64,000 nt of DNA from Bufo bufo. Its lineage: Eukaryota; Chordata; Amphibia; Anura; Bufonidae. A program made the position numbers and the translations under genes. The DNA is taken from NCBI RefSeq assembly GCF_905171765.1, contig NC_053390.1, forward strand, positions 509,753,444-509,817,443. The letters run 5' to 3'. Positions 1-11,440 of the stretch are shown here, one piece after another (the first letter of the stretch is position 1; each line of letters opens with the position of its first letter). Under the pieces are notes generated by a model. That model was not told the DNA's origin. It did not search any database and saw only the letters and a list, made by a program, of their open reading frames with translations.

Positions 1-445
1 CCCCTCAGGATGGAACGAACCAGCCCTGAAGAGTCAGTTCAGGTCAGGTCTGTCTGATAAATTAAAGGATCTTCTGGTCAGTTATCAACTTCCAGAGACC
101 TTAGAGGAGATGATGACCCTTGTTGTCCGACTTGACCGACGGGTTCGAGAGAGACGACAGGAACAACAGTTCTCTTCCCAGATGGTGGTCCAGCCAGAGG
201 CCTATCCCAGAGACAATGCTGAGGTCTCCACCGAGGAACCCATGCAGGTTGGCATGACCCGAGGGAATCTTCGCCGCAGACGTGGAGAATGCTTTTACTG
301 TGGAGATTCTGACATTGGATCAACCAGTGTCCTAAGAAGGTCCTCTCTGTCAAGTCTCCTAAGGCAAGGCAACCTAAAGACCAGGTACACCCTGAATTTT
401 CTAAATGTAAGCTTTCGGTACCCATTACGATTTCTCTGGGAGTAG
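1..445 (+). pseudogene. gag: Gypsy gag, C-terminal fragment with frameshift
   Basis: The open frame runs in from the window edge; an internal ATG is at 110. It has the basic, Gln-rich tail of Gypsy Gag followed by the first half of a CCHC zinc knuckle (CFYCGDSD, about 290-313), the nucleic-acid-binding motif of the capsid protein. At about 313 one base is missing, so the frame leaves the knuckle and continues in unrelated residues to 445. The second half of the knuckle (HWINQC-like) is read in the frame that continues into pol. The frameshift therefore abolishes the knuckle and fuses the remaining reading to pol. This is degeneration rather than programmed frameshifting, since the shift lies inside the conserved motif. 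Confidence 0.8.
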
Positions 446-2577
446 ATAAATGGCCGGGTAAGGCCTTTATTGATTCTGGCTCAGCGGCTAGCTTTATTGA
501 CTCTGAGTATGCTGTAAGATTGGGTATTCCTATGTTTGCCTTACCAACTCCTATCCATGTCATGGCTATTGATGCTACTCCTCTTATTGGTGGTACGGTG
601 AGCTTATGTACCTCGGAGATTTCTCTAACCGTGGGTGTGTGCCACTCAGAGAGATGTTCGCTTCTAGTCCTGGAGAACCTACCTGCTGAGGTGGTACTAG
701 GGTTGCCTTGGCTCCGACTACATAACCCCACTATAGATTGGTCCAATGGGGAGTTGGTGAGATGGGGGCCTAAGTGTGACTCGTGCCTGTCCGTGGTACA
801 GGCTGGGATCTCAGTAAAGTCTGATACTTTACCCTCTGTTGTTAGAGAATATTCTGATGTATTCTCATCACAAACCCCGGAGGTTCTACCCCCCCATAGA
901 CCTTATGATTGTACCATAGAGCTAGTAGAGGGGGCCAAGTTTCCTAAAGGACGAATTTATAATCTTTCTATGCCCGAACGCAAGGCCATGGAAGATTATA
1001 TTAAGGAGAGCCTTGGTAAAGGGCATATTAGACCTTCTGTCTCTCCTATGGGGGCGGGGTTTTTCTTCGTTAAGAAAAAAGATGGTGGTCTTAGGCCATG
1101 TATCGATTACCGGAGATTAAATAAAATCACTGTCCAGAATAGATACTCCCTCCCATTGATTCCGGATTTATTTAACCAGGTCCTGGGGGCAACCTGGTTT
1201 TCCAAAATTGACCTGAAAGGGGCATACAATCTAATCCGAATCAAGGAGGGAGACGAATGGAAGACGGCGTTCAATACTCCGGTAGGACACTTTGAATATC
1301 AGGTGATGCCTTTTGGACTCAGCAATGCCCCAGCTGTGTTCCAAAACTTCATGAATGACATTCTTAGGGAGTTCTTAGGTAAATTTGTTATTGTCTATCT
1401 TGACGACATTTTGATATTCTCTCCTGACTTCGAATCCCATGTGTCTCATGTTAGACAAGTATTAGAGGTGTTGAGGGAGAATCAGCTATCCGCTAAACAA
1501 GAGAAATGTGTCTTTGGTGAGCAGGAGATTCTGTTTCTAGGGCATGTTCTGACTCCTCACGCCTTCAAGATGGATCCTGGTAAGGTACTAGCAATTAAGG
1601 AATGGGTAAGACCTTCATCCTTAAAGGCCTTACAACGGTTCTTAGGTTTCGCCAATTACTATCGTAAATTTATTATGAATTTTTCAGTAATTGCTAAACC
1701 GTTGACCGACTTTACTAAGAAAGGGGCGGATTTGGAGAATTGGTCTACTGAGGCCATTTCTTCATTTGAAAAATTAAAAAAGGCATTCAGTAGCGCTCCC
1801 ATTCTGATCCAGCCTGATCAGGAGAAACCTTTTATTGTGGAGGTGGATGCGTCCGAGGACGGCGCAGGAGCAGTCCTTTCACAAGGTCCTGCTAGCCTCA
1901 CTAATCTGAGACCATGTGCCTTCTTCTCCAGGAAATTATCTCCCACGGAGAGAAACTATGACATAGGGAATAGGGAGCTGCTGGCCATTAAATGGGCATT
2001 TGAGGAGTGGAGGCATTTTCTGGAGGGGGCAAGGCATTGTGTAACTGTTGTCACTGACCATAAAAACCTTATGTTTCTCGAGTCTGCTAAGAGGTTGAAT
2101 CCCCGTCAAGCCAGATGGGCTCTGTTTTTTACTCGTTTTGATTTTTCCATCACGTTCAGGCCGGGAAGTAAAAATGTGAAGGCGGACGCATTATCTCGGA
2201 GCTTCCAGGCTTTTCAACCTACTGAGGTACCACCTGAATCCATCCTACCAGCAAAAATCTTCTTAGCAGCTCTTACCCAGGATATGTCGGCTCGCATTAG
2301 GTCGGAACAACATCTGGCACCGGTATCCACCCCAACAGATAAGTTGTTTGTTCCCGTACAATTTCGTCTCAAGCCGTTGGGTGAGTGTCACGATTCTGCC
2401 TTTTGTGGACATCCGGGTGTTGAGGGCACTAAGGATCTGGTTTCTAGATCTTATTGGTGGCCCACTCTAACTAGGGATGTCAAGTACTATGTGTCAGCCT
2501 GTGAGGTTTGTGCCAGGTCCAAGACACCTAGGACTCGCCCTGCTGGTAACCTACGACCCCTACCCATTCCCAGTAGA
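316..2577 (+). pseudogene. pol: Gypsy pol: protease, RT, RNase H, integrase N-terminus
   Basis: This polyprotein copies element RNA into DNA and inserts it. In order: an aspartic protease with active site IDSGS (about 469-483); reverse transcriptase with PFGLSNAP and the catalytic YLDD box (about 1396-1407); RNase H with its VTDHKNL motif near 2053-2073; and the integrase HHCC zinc domain (HPGVEG, then CEVCARSK, about 2410-2525). The longest ATG-initiated stretch starts at 520, but that ATG is internal: the frame is open upstream through the protease. The frame is cut at 2577 by palindromic insertion A and resumes at 5068-5081, with 14 bp duplicated (2564-2577 and 5068-5081). Everything before the cut looks intact, so the element was young when hit. 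Confidence 0.9.
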
Positions 2578-3726
2578 GAAAATAGAATAGGCACTCTTAT
2601 ATCTGGTTCAATAGGTAGGCAATGCGACTCAAACAATAAAATAATACTGGGTGGATTTATTAATAGCAATATATAGCAATATGCAATTGATAATGAAAAC
2701 CTAATACTTCAATACTCAAATTAAATAAATAAAACACACTTAAAATTGGTATATAAAATACATATAAAACCATCCACTGTTATAGCTAGTGGACAGCTAG
2801 AGGTCCAGTCCAATGATAGGAGGGGCACGGTGTTAGTCCACTATCTAAAGCAGCGGCTAGCAGCAAGTAAACTACCAGAGAGCCACGTGAATAAATATTT
2901 GTGCAAATACATATAGATAAAAAGATTCCTAAAGTGGCGTGTTGAAACTGGTGACTAAGTAGCCAGTGTATAAAGGTGACAAGGTATATAAAACATATGA
3001 TGAAAACACTAAAGGTGAATTGATATATAATAAATATGAATAAATAGGTAAGTATCTCTGGTAAATCAATGTAATTGCTGACTCCCGCTTATAATGGTGT
3101 TCCACAAAGATGTCACTATCAGTTAGAAAGTGTGTGGTCTGGATCACTCTTTCATCCACATAGTTGTCCGCAAATAGAATATGTTCAAGCAGGTAGGCTG
3201 TATCTATAAACGGCCACGGCAATAGTATAGATGTATCCAATGGTATGGCAATTCAAATAGAGCAATAATGTCAGTGTGGCAAAACAATGTAACGGAATAC
3301 CTGGACAATAGTGCGTATATATCCAGCTATATTGTATCAATCCACATATGTCGGAGCTGCTAGCTTTTACTCACATATGTTCCCACCGTGGCGTCCCACG
3401 AGGTATAAGTTCGGGTAAGCTTGTTTCTCTATAGCGCAACTGCGCTTGGACGCTTGTAGTGCTGTCTCTCTCCGGCTGTGAATACAAATGCTGGTTATGT
3501 CGCAATATCAGTCCACGTCCGGTTTCCTTGGTTGAAATCAGTGTTCCACCTGTCTAGGTCAATGCTAGTGCCGGAACATCAGATGCATCAATCAATTTCT
3601 GTTGGCTCCAAGTAATTTCGCAGCTCAGTTTTCTTTCAGAGCTGCATTCCTGGCATCCTTAAGAAAGCGCTTTCTCAATATCATATAAGATTATTACCGG
3701 TATGTTGTCAGGTCCAAATGTCCTTT

Positions 3727-3769
3727 GCCAGACGCGTTTCAAAGGCTTCCTGCCTTCTTCCTCAGTGGC
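3727..3769 (-). ncRNA. Hammerhead ribozyme motif, left arm of insertion A
   Basis: Mirror copy of the motif at 3779-3821, read on the minus strand. It has the core CTGAGGA, a stem-loop (AAGGC/GCCTT), the GAAA box, then CGCGTC, closed by a 4-bp stem I (GCCA/TGGC). Hammerheads cleave their own transcript 3' of the UH step, here after GTC. The short GC-rich helix III is typical of Penelope-type hammerheads, which usually work as dimers. Confidence 0.65.
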
Positions 3770-3778
3770 TCATTTTGA

Positions 3779-3821
3779 GCCACTGAGGAAGAAGGCAGGA
3801 AGCCTTTGAAACGCGTCTGGC
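3779..3821 (+). ncRNA. Hammerhead ribozyme motif, right arm of insertion A
   Basis: All parts of a type I hammerhead are present in order: stem I GCCA (3779-3782), core CTGAGGA (3783-3789, fitting CUGANGA), stem-loop II (3790-3807, AAGGC/GCCTT with one bulge), GAAA (3808-3811), minimal helix III CGCG, cleavage triplet GTC (3815-3817) and stem I' TGGC (3818-3821). Stem II has a weak first pair. The motif lies at the 5' edge of the arm, where self-cleavage would define the RNA end. No activity can be shown from sequence. Confidence 0.65.
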
Positions 3822-5067
3822 AAAGGACATTTGGACCTGACAACATACCGGTAATAATCTTATATGATATTGAGAAAGCGCTTTCTTAAGGATGCCAGGA
3901 ATGCAGCTCTGAAAGAAAACTGAGCTGCGAAATTACTTGGAGCCAACAGAAATTGATTGATGCATCTGATGTTCCGGCACTAGCATTGACCTAGACAGGT
4001 GGAACACTGATTTCAACCAAGGAAACCGGACGTGGACTGATATTGCGACATAACCAGCATTTGTATTCACAGCCGGAGAGAGACAGCACTACAAGCGTCC
4101 AAGCACAGTTGCGCTATAGAGAAACAAGCTTACCCGAACTTATACCTCGTGGGACGCCACGGTGGGAACATATGTGAGTAAAAGCTAGCAGCTCCGACAT
4201 ATGTGGATTGATACAATATAGCTGGATATATACGCAATATTGTCCAGGTATTCCGTTACATTGTTTTGCCACACTGACATTATTGCTCTATTTGAATTGC
4301 CATACCATTGGATACATCTATACTATTGCCGTGGCCGTTTATAGATACAGCCTACCTGCTTGAACATATTCTATTTGCGGACAACTATGTGGATGAAAGA
4401 GTGATCCAGACCACACACTTTCTAACTGATAGTGACATCTTTGTGGAACACCATTATAAGCGGGAGTCAGCAATTACATTGATTTACCAGAGATACTTAC
4501 CTATTTATTCATATTTATTATATATCAATTCACCTTTAGTGTTTTCATCATATGTTTTATATACCTTGTCACCTTTATACACTGGCTACTTAGTCACCAG
4601 TTTCAACACGCCACTTTAGGAATCTTTTTATCTATATGTATTTACACAAATATTTATTCACATGGTTCTCTGGTAGTTTACTTGCTGCTAGCCGCTGCTT
4701 TAGATAGTGGACTAACACCGTGCCCCTCCTATCATTGGACTGGACCTCTAGCTGTCCACTAGCTATAACAGTGGATGGTTTTATATGTATTTTATATACC
4801 AATTTTAAGTGTGTTTTATTTATTTAATTTGAGTATTGAAGTATTAGGTTTTCATTATCAATTGCATATTGCTATATATTGCTATTAATAAATCCACCCA
4901 GTATTATTTTATTGTTTGAGTCGCATTGCCTACCTATTGAACCAGATATAAGAGTGCCTATTCTATTTTCTATACATTTGTTTTTTGGTGATTGGGTACA
5001 ACATCAGTTTGGTGCACCTTTCCATCATAAAATTAGAGGTGAGCCGTCCCTTATTTCTCTTTTACAT

Positions 5068-6272
5068 CCATTCCCAGTAGACCCTGGTCCCATATCTCGA
5101 TGGACTTTATAACTGACCTACCGCCGGCGGAGGGTAAGACTGTAGTGTGGGTAGTGGTGGATAGGTTTAGCAAGATGGTCCATTTCATTCCCCTGTCTAA
5201 ACTCCCGAATGCCAAAACCCTGGCGTCTATTTTTGTGAAAGAAATTGTTTGATTGCATGGTATCCCGGAAAATATTGTTTCTGACAGGGGTGTGCAGTTT
5301 GTGTCCAAATTCTGGAGGGCCTTCTGTCAAAAATGTAAAATTTCATTGTCTTTTTCCTCTGCCTACCACCCTGAGAGTAATGGGCAGACTGAACGCCTTA
5401 ATCAGTCTGTCGAACAATTCTTGAGGTCGTATGTTGCTGATGACCAGCAATTATGGGTGAAATTTCTTCCATTGGCTGAATTTGCTTTGAGAAACCGTGT
5501 CAATTCTTCCGCTGGGGTCTCCCCTTTCTTTTGTAACCATGGTTTTCATCCCCGTTTTCATTGTGGGTCGTCCGTCTCCTCCTCTAACCCTGAAGCGGAT
5601 AAACTCTCCTCCGAACTGTGCACAGTTTGGGCCCGGGTTCAATCGAACCTAGAAAAGGCTCAATGTTCTCAAAAACTCAAGGCCGATAGGAGACGTTCAA
5701 GGGGGGTAAACTTTCAGGTTGGGGATAAAGTATGGTTGTCCTCCAAGAATCTATCTCTCAAGGTAACTTCTAAAAAATTTGCTCCTCGTTTTATTGGACC
5801 ATATAAGATCACGGAAGTGATTAACCCGGTATCTTTTAGGTTGGAGCTGCCCGAGTCATTCCACATTCATAATGTGTTCCATAAATCTCTGCTTAAAAAA
5901 TATTTTGAACCGGTAGTACCATCAAAAGCCTCGCCTCCGCCGGTTCTTGTTAATGATGCTGTCGAGTATGTGGTGTCTAAAATAGTGGATGTCCGGAAGG
6001 TGCGTAATTCCTTGCAGTACCTGATTCACTGGAAGGGGTATGGACCTGAAGAGAGATCTTGGGTACCTGCCAGGGAGGTTCATGCTCCTAGACTTGTTCG
6101 TAAATTTCATTTAGAACACCCTGAAAAGCCATCGCCTGAAGTCTTGGGTCCGGTGGCCCCTCGTAAAAGGGGTTCCGAAGGTGCACTCGGTCCCCCATCG
6201 CCCACAGACCTGTTGCTTAGCTTTGGGAATGAGGATCTGTGTTTGACCTCATTCCCAGGGCGGCTTTACTAG
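5068..6272 (+). pseudogene. pol: Gypsy pol: integrase core and chromodomain
   Basis: Continuation of the polyprotein after insertion A; the frame resumes exactly across the duplicated 14 bp. Integrase catalytic residues are visible: D in MDFITDLP (about 5101-5124), D in IVSDRG (about 5272-5289) and E in the HPESNGQTERL block (about 5370-5402). The GPY-type region (FIGPYKI) follows near 5793. The C-terminal chromodomain (about 5955-6120; YVVSKIVD, YLIHWKGY, SWVPA) binds modified histone tails in this family and guides insertion. A TGA at 5250-5252, where relatives have Arg, is a likely CpG-decay nonsense change. Confidence 0.88.
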
Positions 6273-6855
6273 CTGGGTGGCTCCCTGCTCCTAAGTCTGC
6301 CTTGAGCGCCGAGCTGATCACTCGGTGCTCGACTGGTTGGTCTGTCGGTCATGTGACGCTGGCCACGTCACATGACCCTCACTCCCCACAATAAATACAG
6401 GCAGCCTGCTGGCTACAGGTTGCTTGTTAATTTCTAGGTTCCTGGCTATTTGTTGGACTGTTGTATACTTACCTGATCCTGTTCCTTGACCATCCTTTTG
6501 CCTGATCCTCCTGTACTGCGCATCCATCCTGGTATTGTGACCACGGCTCCCACCTGACTACTCTCTTAGGACTCCTCTTGTACTTCTCTGCTCTCCTGGT
6601 ATTTGACCCCGACTTCTCCTGACCATTCTTTGCTTAATCCTTTGTACTTTGTAGCTTTCCTGGTATTGACTCGGTCCGTTCATGTCCTGTTGTTTGTCTG
6701 TCTGTCATCCCTGCACTTATTCCAAGTTAGGGATTGCCGTCCAGTTGTCCCCTGTCATTAGGACTCGCGAGGCAAGTAGGCAGGGCCAGGGGTAAGGGTG
6801 GAGCGCAGTGGTCACTTCCCTTCTCCCCTGTGTGTGTGTGTACGCGACCGTTACA
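6211..6855 (+). repeat. Gypsy 3' LTR (left edge uncertain)
   Basis: Non-coding, pyrimidine-rich sequence after pol, ending in GCGACCGTTACA at 6855, a plausible ...CA LTR end. An AATAAA with a TATA-like context lies near 6390. The start is placed at a TGTTG at 6211, but TGTGTTTG at 6238 is an alternative. The 5' LTR is outside the window, so this cannot be settled here. A distantly similar LTR lies at 48627-49282. Confidence 0.6.
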
Positions 6856-8440
6856 ACACAATTTCTCCTGAATACGGCAACACCCCATATGTGGTGGTAA
6901 AGTGCTGTGGGGGCACATGGCAGGACTCAGAATGGAAGAAGCGTCATATGGCTTTAGCTGTGCAGATTTTGATGGATTGGTTTATGGCATTGTTTTTTAA
7001 ATTTTTTTAGTCATTGTGTTATGTGGGGGCACCTTTTCATTGGTACCATTTTGGGGTACATAAGATCGCTTGGTATTACACTTTGTGTGAGGCAAGGTGA
7101 AAAAAAGGCTGTTTTGGGGGGGGGGGGAAATTTAGTTTTTTTTACAGTACTCACCTGAAAGGGCATATAATGTGATATTTTTATATAGCAGGTTGTTACT
7201 GACGCGATGATACCCAATATGTCTATTGTTTTTATTTTTGTTTTGCACAGTAAATGCATTTTTGAACAGAATAAAATCTTGTTTTTGCGTTGCTATTTTC
7301 TGACTGCCCTATTTATTTTTTATTTTTCTGGTGATTGTCTTAGGTAGGGTCTCATTTTTTGTGGGATGAGATGGCAGTTTCATTAGTTCCATTTTGGGGT
7401 ACATAAGACTTTTTGACCGCTTGGTGTTACACCTTTTGTGAGGCAAGGTGACAAAAAAATGGCTGTTTTTTCACCTTTTCTTTTTGTTTTGTTTTTCACT
7501 ATATTCACCTGACAGGGTGGCTCATGTGATATTTTAATAGAGCCGGTCGATACGGACGCGGCAATACCTAATACATGTACTTTTCTTTTTTTTTCCTATT
7601 TTTTTTATCACTTAATTATAGGAAAAGAACGCTTTTTTTACTTAAACTTAATTTTTTTTATTATGCAAAACTTTATTTTAACTTTTTTTTTACTTTTTTG
7701 TTGGGGGGTCTGATCCCCTGTACAATGCATTACAATACTTCTATATTGTAATGAATTCGCTGCAAGTTTTTCTTTTTTTCCTATTTTTTTTTATCACTTA
7801 ATTATAGGAAAAGGACGTTTTTTACTTAAACTTAATTTTTTTTTTATTATGCAAAACTTTATTTTAACTTTTTGTAACTTTTTTTTTTTTTTTGGGGGGG
7901 GGGTCTGATCTCCTGTACAATGCATGACAATACTTCTGTATTGTAATGCATTCTCTGTAAGTTTATTACACACTGTAATACACTTGCAGCTTCCTGCCTG
8001 TGAGATCCAGGGGGCTAGATCTCACAAGCTGTCACAGAAGGCAGCCACGATGCCTAAGGAAGGCATCGGGCTGCCATCGGGTCCCTGTCACAGCAGCTCC
8101 CTCCCTCCACACACCCCACACATGCCGCAGTCAGCGCTGACCGCTGCATAGTGAGAGTTAATGCTCCGGCATCGGTGCAAATCAATGCAGAACGGCTAAT
8201 ACTACGTTCTGATTTATTTTTTCTATTAATACACCCCCCCGACCCCCAGAAAAAAAAAACGGCTACTAGGACGGAGGTATATTTCCTATTAAAACACCCC
8301 ATAAATAACTGTAGTGCAATGTAACTTTACCGCAAAACGGCAATTAAGACGTATTCTTTTTACTATTAATAAACCCCCCAAAAAAAGTTGAACAATGTAA
8401 AATCAATGCAGAACAGCTAATAGGACGTACGTATATTTCC
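6856..8440. repeat. Remnant of TTAA-type non-autonomous DNA transposon
   Basis: No gene. This holds low-complexity, T-rich sequence with several phrases also seen in inverted orientation at 63480-64000 (for example the block around a GGTAGGGTCTCATTTTTTG stretch at 7342), so the two are copies of one family. A unit of about 190 bp is tandemly duplicated at 7575-7760 and 7765-7950. The superfamily (piggyBac-like or Kolobok, both TTAA-targeting) is inferred from the better-bounded copy starting at 62926. Confidence 0.5.
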
Positions 8441-9001
8441 TATTAATAAATGGCTGTATCACACAGAACTTGCACCCCAATAACAAGCAAGGTTTGCTGG
8501 AATTACTGATAGATCAACCTAAAAGCAGCAGTATAACTGCAATTTGGATCCCCTATTAGTGCAGCAAGGTGTAATAGAATCGCTCCTATTTCACAGGCTG
8601 TACACTCTCCTATTGCACTTTGTTCTCCTTTTATAGTGTAGGTGATGCCTCCATATCCTTTCCCTACACCTTGAATAATCTTTCCCAGAACTTGTAAATC
8701 GATTTTTTAGCACAATGAAGTCTTTCCTAGCACTGTCCCTAGCGCCTCTGACGTCTCTCCCTGCACTAAGTACACTGGAAAATGACTGAATTTGTAAGGC
8801 TGTGATATCACATGGGCTGGCTGGCTGCTGAATGGCTGCATGCATGGCATTGTGGGTGATCCCTCGTTCCCAGAGTTCTTTGCTCCATGTCCTAACAGAT
8901 GTATCAGCCACTTTAGGAAAAAATGTGATTTGTTACCACGAAGCGCAAGGAAATTCTGCTTTGGTGCAAATCGAAATTTTCGATTAATTCGCTCATCTCT
9001 A
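8440..9001. repeat. Right end of a non-autonomous hAT-like element
   Basis: No gene. The sequence closes with ATTCGCTCATCTCTA at about 8987-9001, the reverse complement of the TAGAGATGAGCGAAT ends used by the hAT elements of this window. The left end was not found, so this is a truncated copy. Confidence 0.45.
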
Positions 9002-9208
9002 ATTACCAGCATTACCAATCCAGAACAACGTAACCTTTCTGGTGCGGCATCGCACTTTGTATAAGCACACCAAGGTATCTTGTGGACTTTTCAGGTGAAA
9101 GCAATAGAAAAGGTGAACCTGCCCAGACAGAAAGGTGACTGGAGGAGGGCTCTCCTCCGCCAAGAAGCTTTCTTAATTCTGACTATGGGGAGTTGGCATC
9201 CTGATGGC

Positions 9209-9683
9209 TTAAAGAGGACCTTTCACTACAATAAAAAATCTAAACTAAGCATACAGACATGGAGAGCGGCGCCCAGGGATCTCCCTGCACTTACTATTAT
9301 CCCTGGGCGCCGCTTCGTTCTCCCGGTATAGGCTCTGGTATCTTCTGATTTTTGGCTCAACTGGGTGGAGCCTGCCGGCGTCTCCTTCTCTCAGGCTGTA
9401 GCGCTGGTTAATCGCAGCGCTCAGCTCATAGCCTGAGAGTTTTTTTTCTTTTCTCCCAGGCTATGAGCTGAGCGCTGCGATTGGCCAGCACTTCAGCCTG
9501 GGAGAAGGAGACGCCAGCAGGCTCCACCCAGTTGAGCCGAAAATATGAAGATACCGGAGCCTATACCGGGAGAACGGAGCGGCGCCCAGGTATAATAGTA
9601 AGTGCAGGGAGTTCCCTGGGCGCCGCTCTCCATGTCTGTATGCTTAGTTTAGATTTTTTATTGTAGTGAAAGGTCCTCTTTAA
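9209..9683. mobile_element. Fold-back MITE with TTAA ends
   Basis: Near-perfect inverted repeat of about 475 bp: TTAAAGAGGACCTTTCACTA at 9209 matches the reverse complement ending at 9683. The arms are about 230 nt and contain a CCGGTATAGGCTC-type block and a GGCGCCCAGGG block. The TTAA at both edges fits a TTAA-targeting (piggyBac or Kolobok-like) transposase acting in trans. No coding capacity. Confidence 0.8.
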
Positions 9684-11331
9684 ACTTAGGTTCAGAATTG
9701 GCATATTTGTATTAATTATGATGATACCACATTAATCTAGATGTTCTAATGAAATAACATGCTTTCTTTGTATGCTCAGCGATTTAAACATTATATGTAC
9801 AGTGTAGTAATAGGAAAATGAGCGAGCACTCATACACTTGGCAACCAGATTGACATGTGCAGAAAATATTTATTAAATCCCCATAAAATACAAGTAATAA
9901 AATTTATAAGAACAATGTAGCAATAATATACAACATTACAGTCACATATATTGTGGTAGATATGATCGACACTATATTCATATGACTCAATAGTGTCGAT
10001 AAATTCAATAGTATATATCTCACGAAAAAACTTCAAGTATATGCTGTTATTTGAGAAGAGGGGGTATTATCTTCTAGCGCTCTATCCCAATTTGGGAAAC
10101 TGAATGTCACTGAAAATGCTGTAAGTGTATTCACTGGGAGCGCAACATGTTCATAAAGTGTAGACAGGAATCCTGATAATGTGAAAAGTCTCTTATAGCA
10201 TATCCTTTTAAGCTTGATATGAGCTTTGGATTGAAGAAAACTTTAAATCGATGTTTGGCTTACCGTCTAGCGTCTGCTATCTCCCTATTGCTTCAATGGA
10301 GCTTTAAATATTTGCCGGCTTATTCAGTCGCTCCATACAGCAAGCTGGTTTAAATTTCACGGGAGTTCCAAAGATCGCAGGAGTTGCCACTCTGTTCCGC
10401 AATTTCCTTTGGTGCAGCTTTCAACTATAAGAATAGTTAATCCTTTACTGTAGAGATTTTCTTCTGTATGGCCATACAGTATTATCGGAGGCTTTTCAAT
10501 GCAGGTACATCACTTAAAGTTTTCTTCAATCCAAAGCTCATATCGAGCTTAAAAGGATATGCTATAAGAGACTTTTCACATTATCAGGATTCCTGTGGAC
10601 ACTTTATGAACATGTTGTGCTCCCAGTGAATACACCTACAGCATTTTCAGTGACATTCAGTTTCCCAAATTGGGATAGAGCGCTAGAAGATAATACCCCC
10701 TCTTCTCAAATAACAGCATATACTTGAAGTTTTTTCGTGAGATATATACTATTGAATTTATCGACACTATTGAGTCATATGAATATAGTGTCGATCATAT
10801 CTACCACAATATATGTGACTGTAATGTTGTATATTATTGCTATTGTTCTTATAAATTTTATTACTTGTATTTTATAGTGATGAGCTTGAGGTGCCATATT
10901 CGTTTTCGCGATATTTCGCAAATATTCGTATTCTATCCTCAGAAATCGAATATTCGTACGTTAGCTAATAATATGCGCATATTATGCGAATTCGCAAATT
11001 TCTAAATGTCTTTAGTGTTCAGTGGTGTACTGTTCACTGTTCAAATTATACAATAAATGTTTTGAATATTCTCTATATTGCAATATAAAATCAGACTAGA
11101 ACACAATGTTATTGCAATATAGCCTAGGCAATATTATTCATTTTGAATAGAAAGATTTCGAAACTACTAATGCCTTATATCCGCTTTGTTTTTTACGAAT
11201 ATTATAGATATTGTAATATATCATAGATTTCGAGTGATACGAATATTCTAAAACCTGATATATCATTAATTTTATCGAATATTCGTTAACATACAAATAG
11301 CTGAAACGGCACTGACATTTTCGTATCATTT

Positions 11332-11366
11332 TGCGCATGCGCGTGATTTGTTCAAAACCGGAAGTA
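11332..11366 (+). promoter_or_regulatory. NRF1 and ETS sites upstream of Myb-like gene
   Basis: TGCGCATGCGCG (11332-11343) is a perfect NRF1 palindrome and ACCGGAAGTA (11357-11366) a strong ETS site, 75-110 nt before the ATG at 11441. Together they are typical of TATA-less, broadly or germline-expressed vertebrate promoters. Confidence 0.6.
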
Positions 11367-11440
11367 AGCGCCGTTTTCAACCAGAATTCAACTTGCGTCA
11401 GTTTTGTGCGGTTGAAAACTTTATGCGCTCAGTTTTTACG

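Larger units (their letters stand above)
2578..5067 (+). mobile_element. Palindromic insertion A (head-to-head inverted duplicate), 14-bp TSD
   Basis: A 2,490-bp insertion in the Gypsy integrase. Positions 2578-3769 are the nearly perfect reverse complement of 3779-4970, with few mismatches and a spacer of about 9 nt. A unique 97-nt tail (4971-5067) occurs on the right only. The flanks carry a perfect 14-bp duplication (CCATTCCCAGTAGA at 2564-2577 and 5068-5081). Hammerhead ribozyme motifs start both arms at the centre. A 103-aa open frame without recognisable homology is present in each arm; I do not call it a gene. The hammerheads suggest a Penelope-like or retrozyme-like retroelement; the inverted structure resembles twin priming. 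Family assignment is inference. Confidence 0.8.
1..6855 (+). mobile_element. Ty3/Gypsy chromovirus, 3' portion with nested insertion
   Basis: The order gag, protease, reverse transcriptase, RNase H, integrase, chromodomain, LTR is that of a vertebrate chromovirus (Ty3/Gypsy with a C-terminal chromodomain). The 5' LTR and gag start lie outside the window. Three lesions are visible: a one-base loss in the gag zinc knuckle near 313, a 2.5-kb palindromic insertion at 2578-5067, and an in-frame TGA at 5250-5252. The element sits in a TTAA-type repeat that resumes after about 6856. Confidence 0.9.

Noticed and set aside
4308..4619. 103-codon open frame in both arms of palindrome A
   Set aside because: No recognisable domain, AT-rich composition, and its identical copy is explained by the inverted duplication. 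Not called as a gene.
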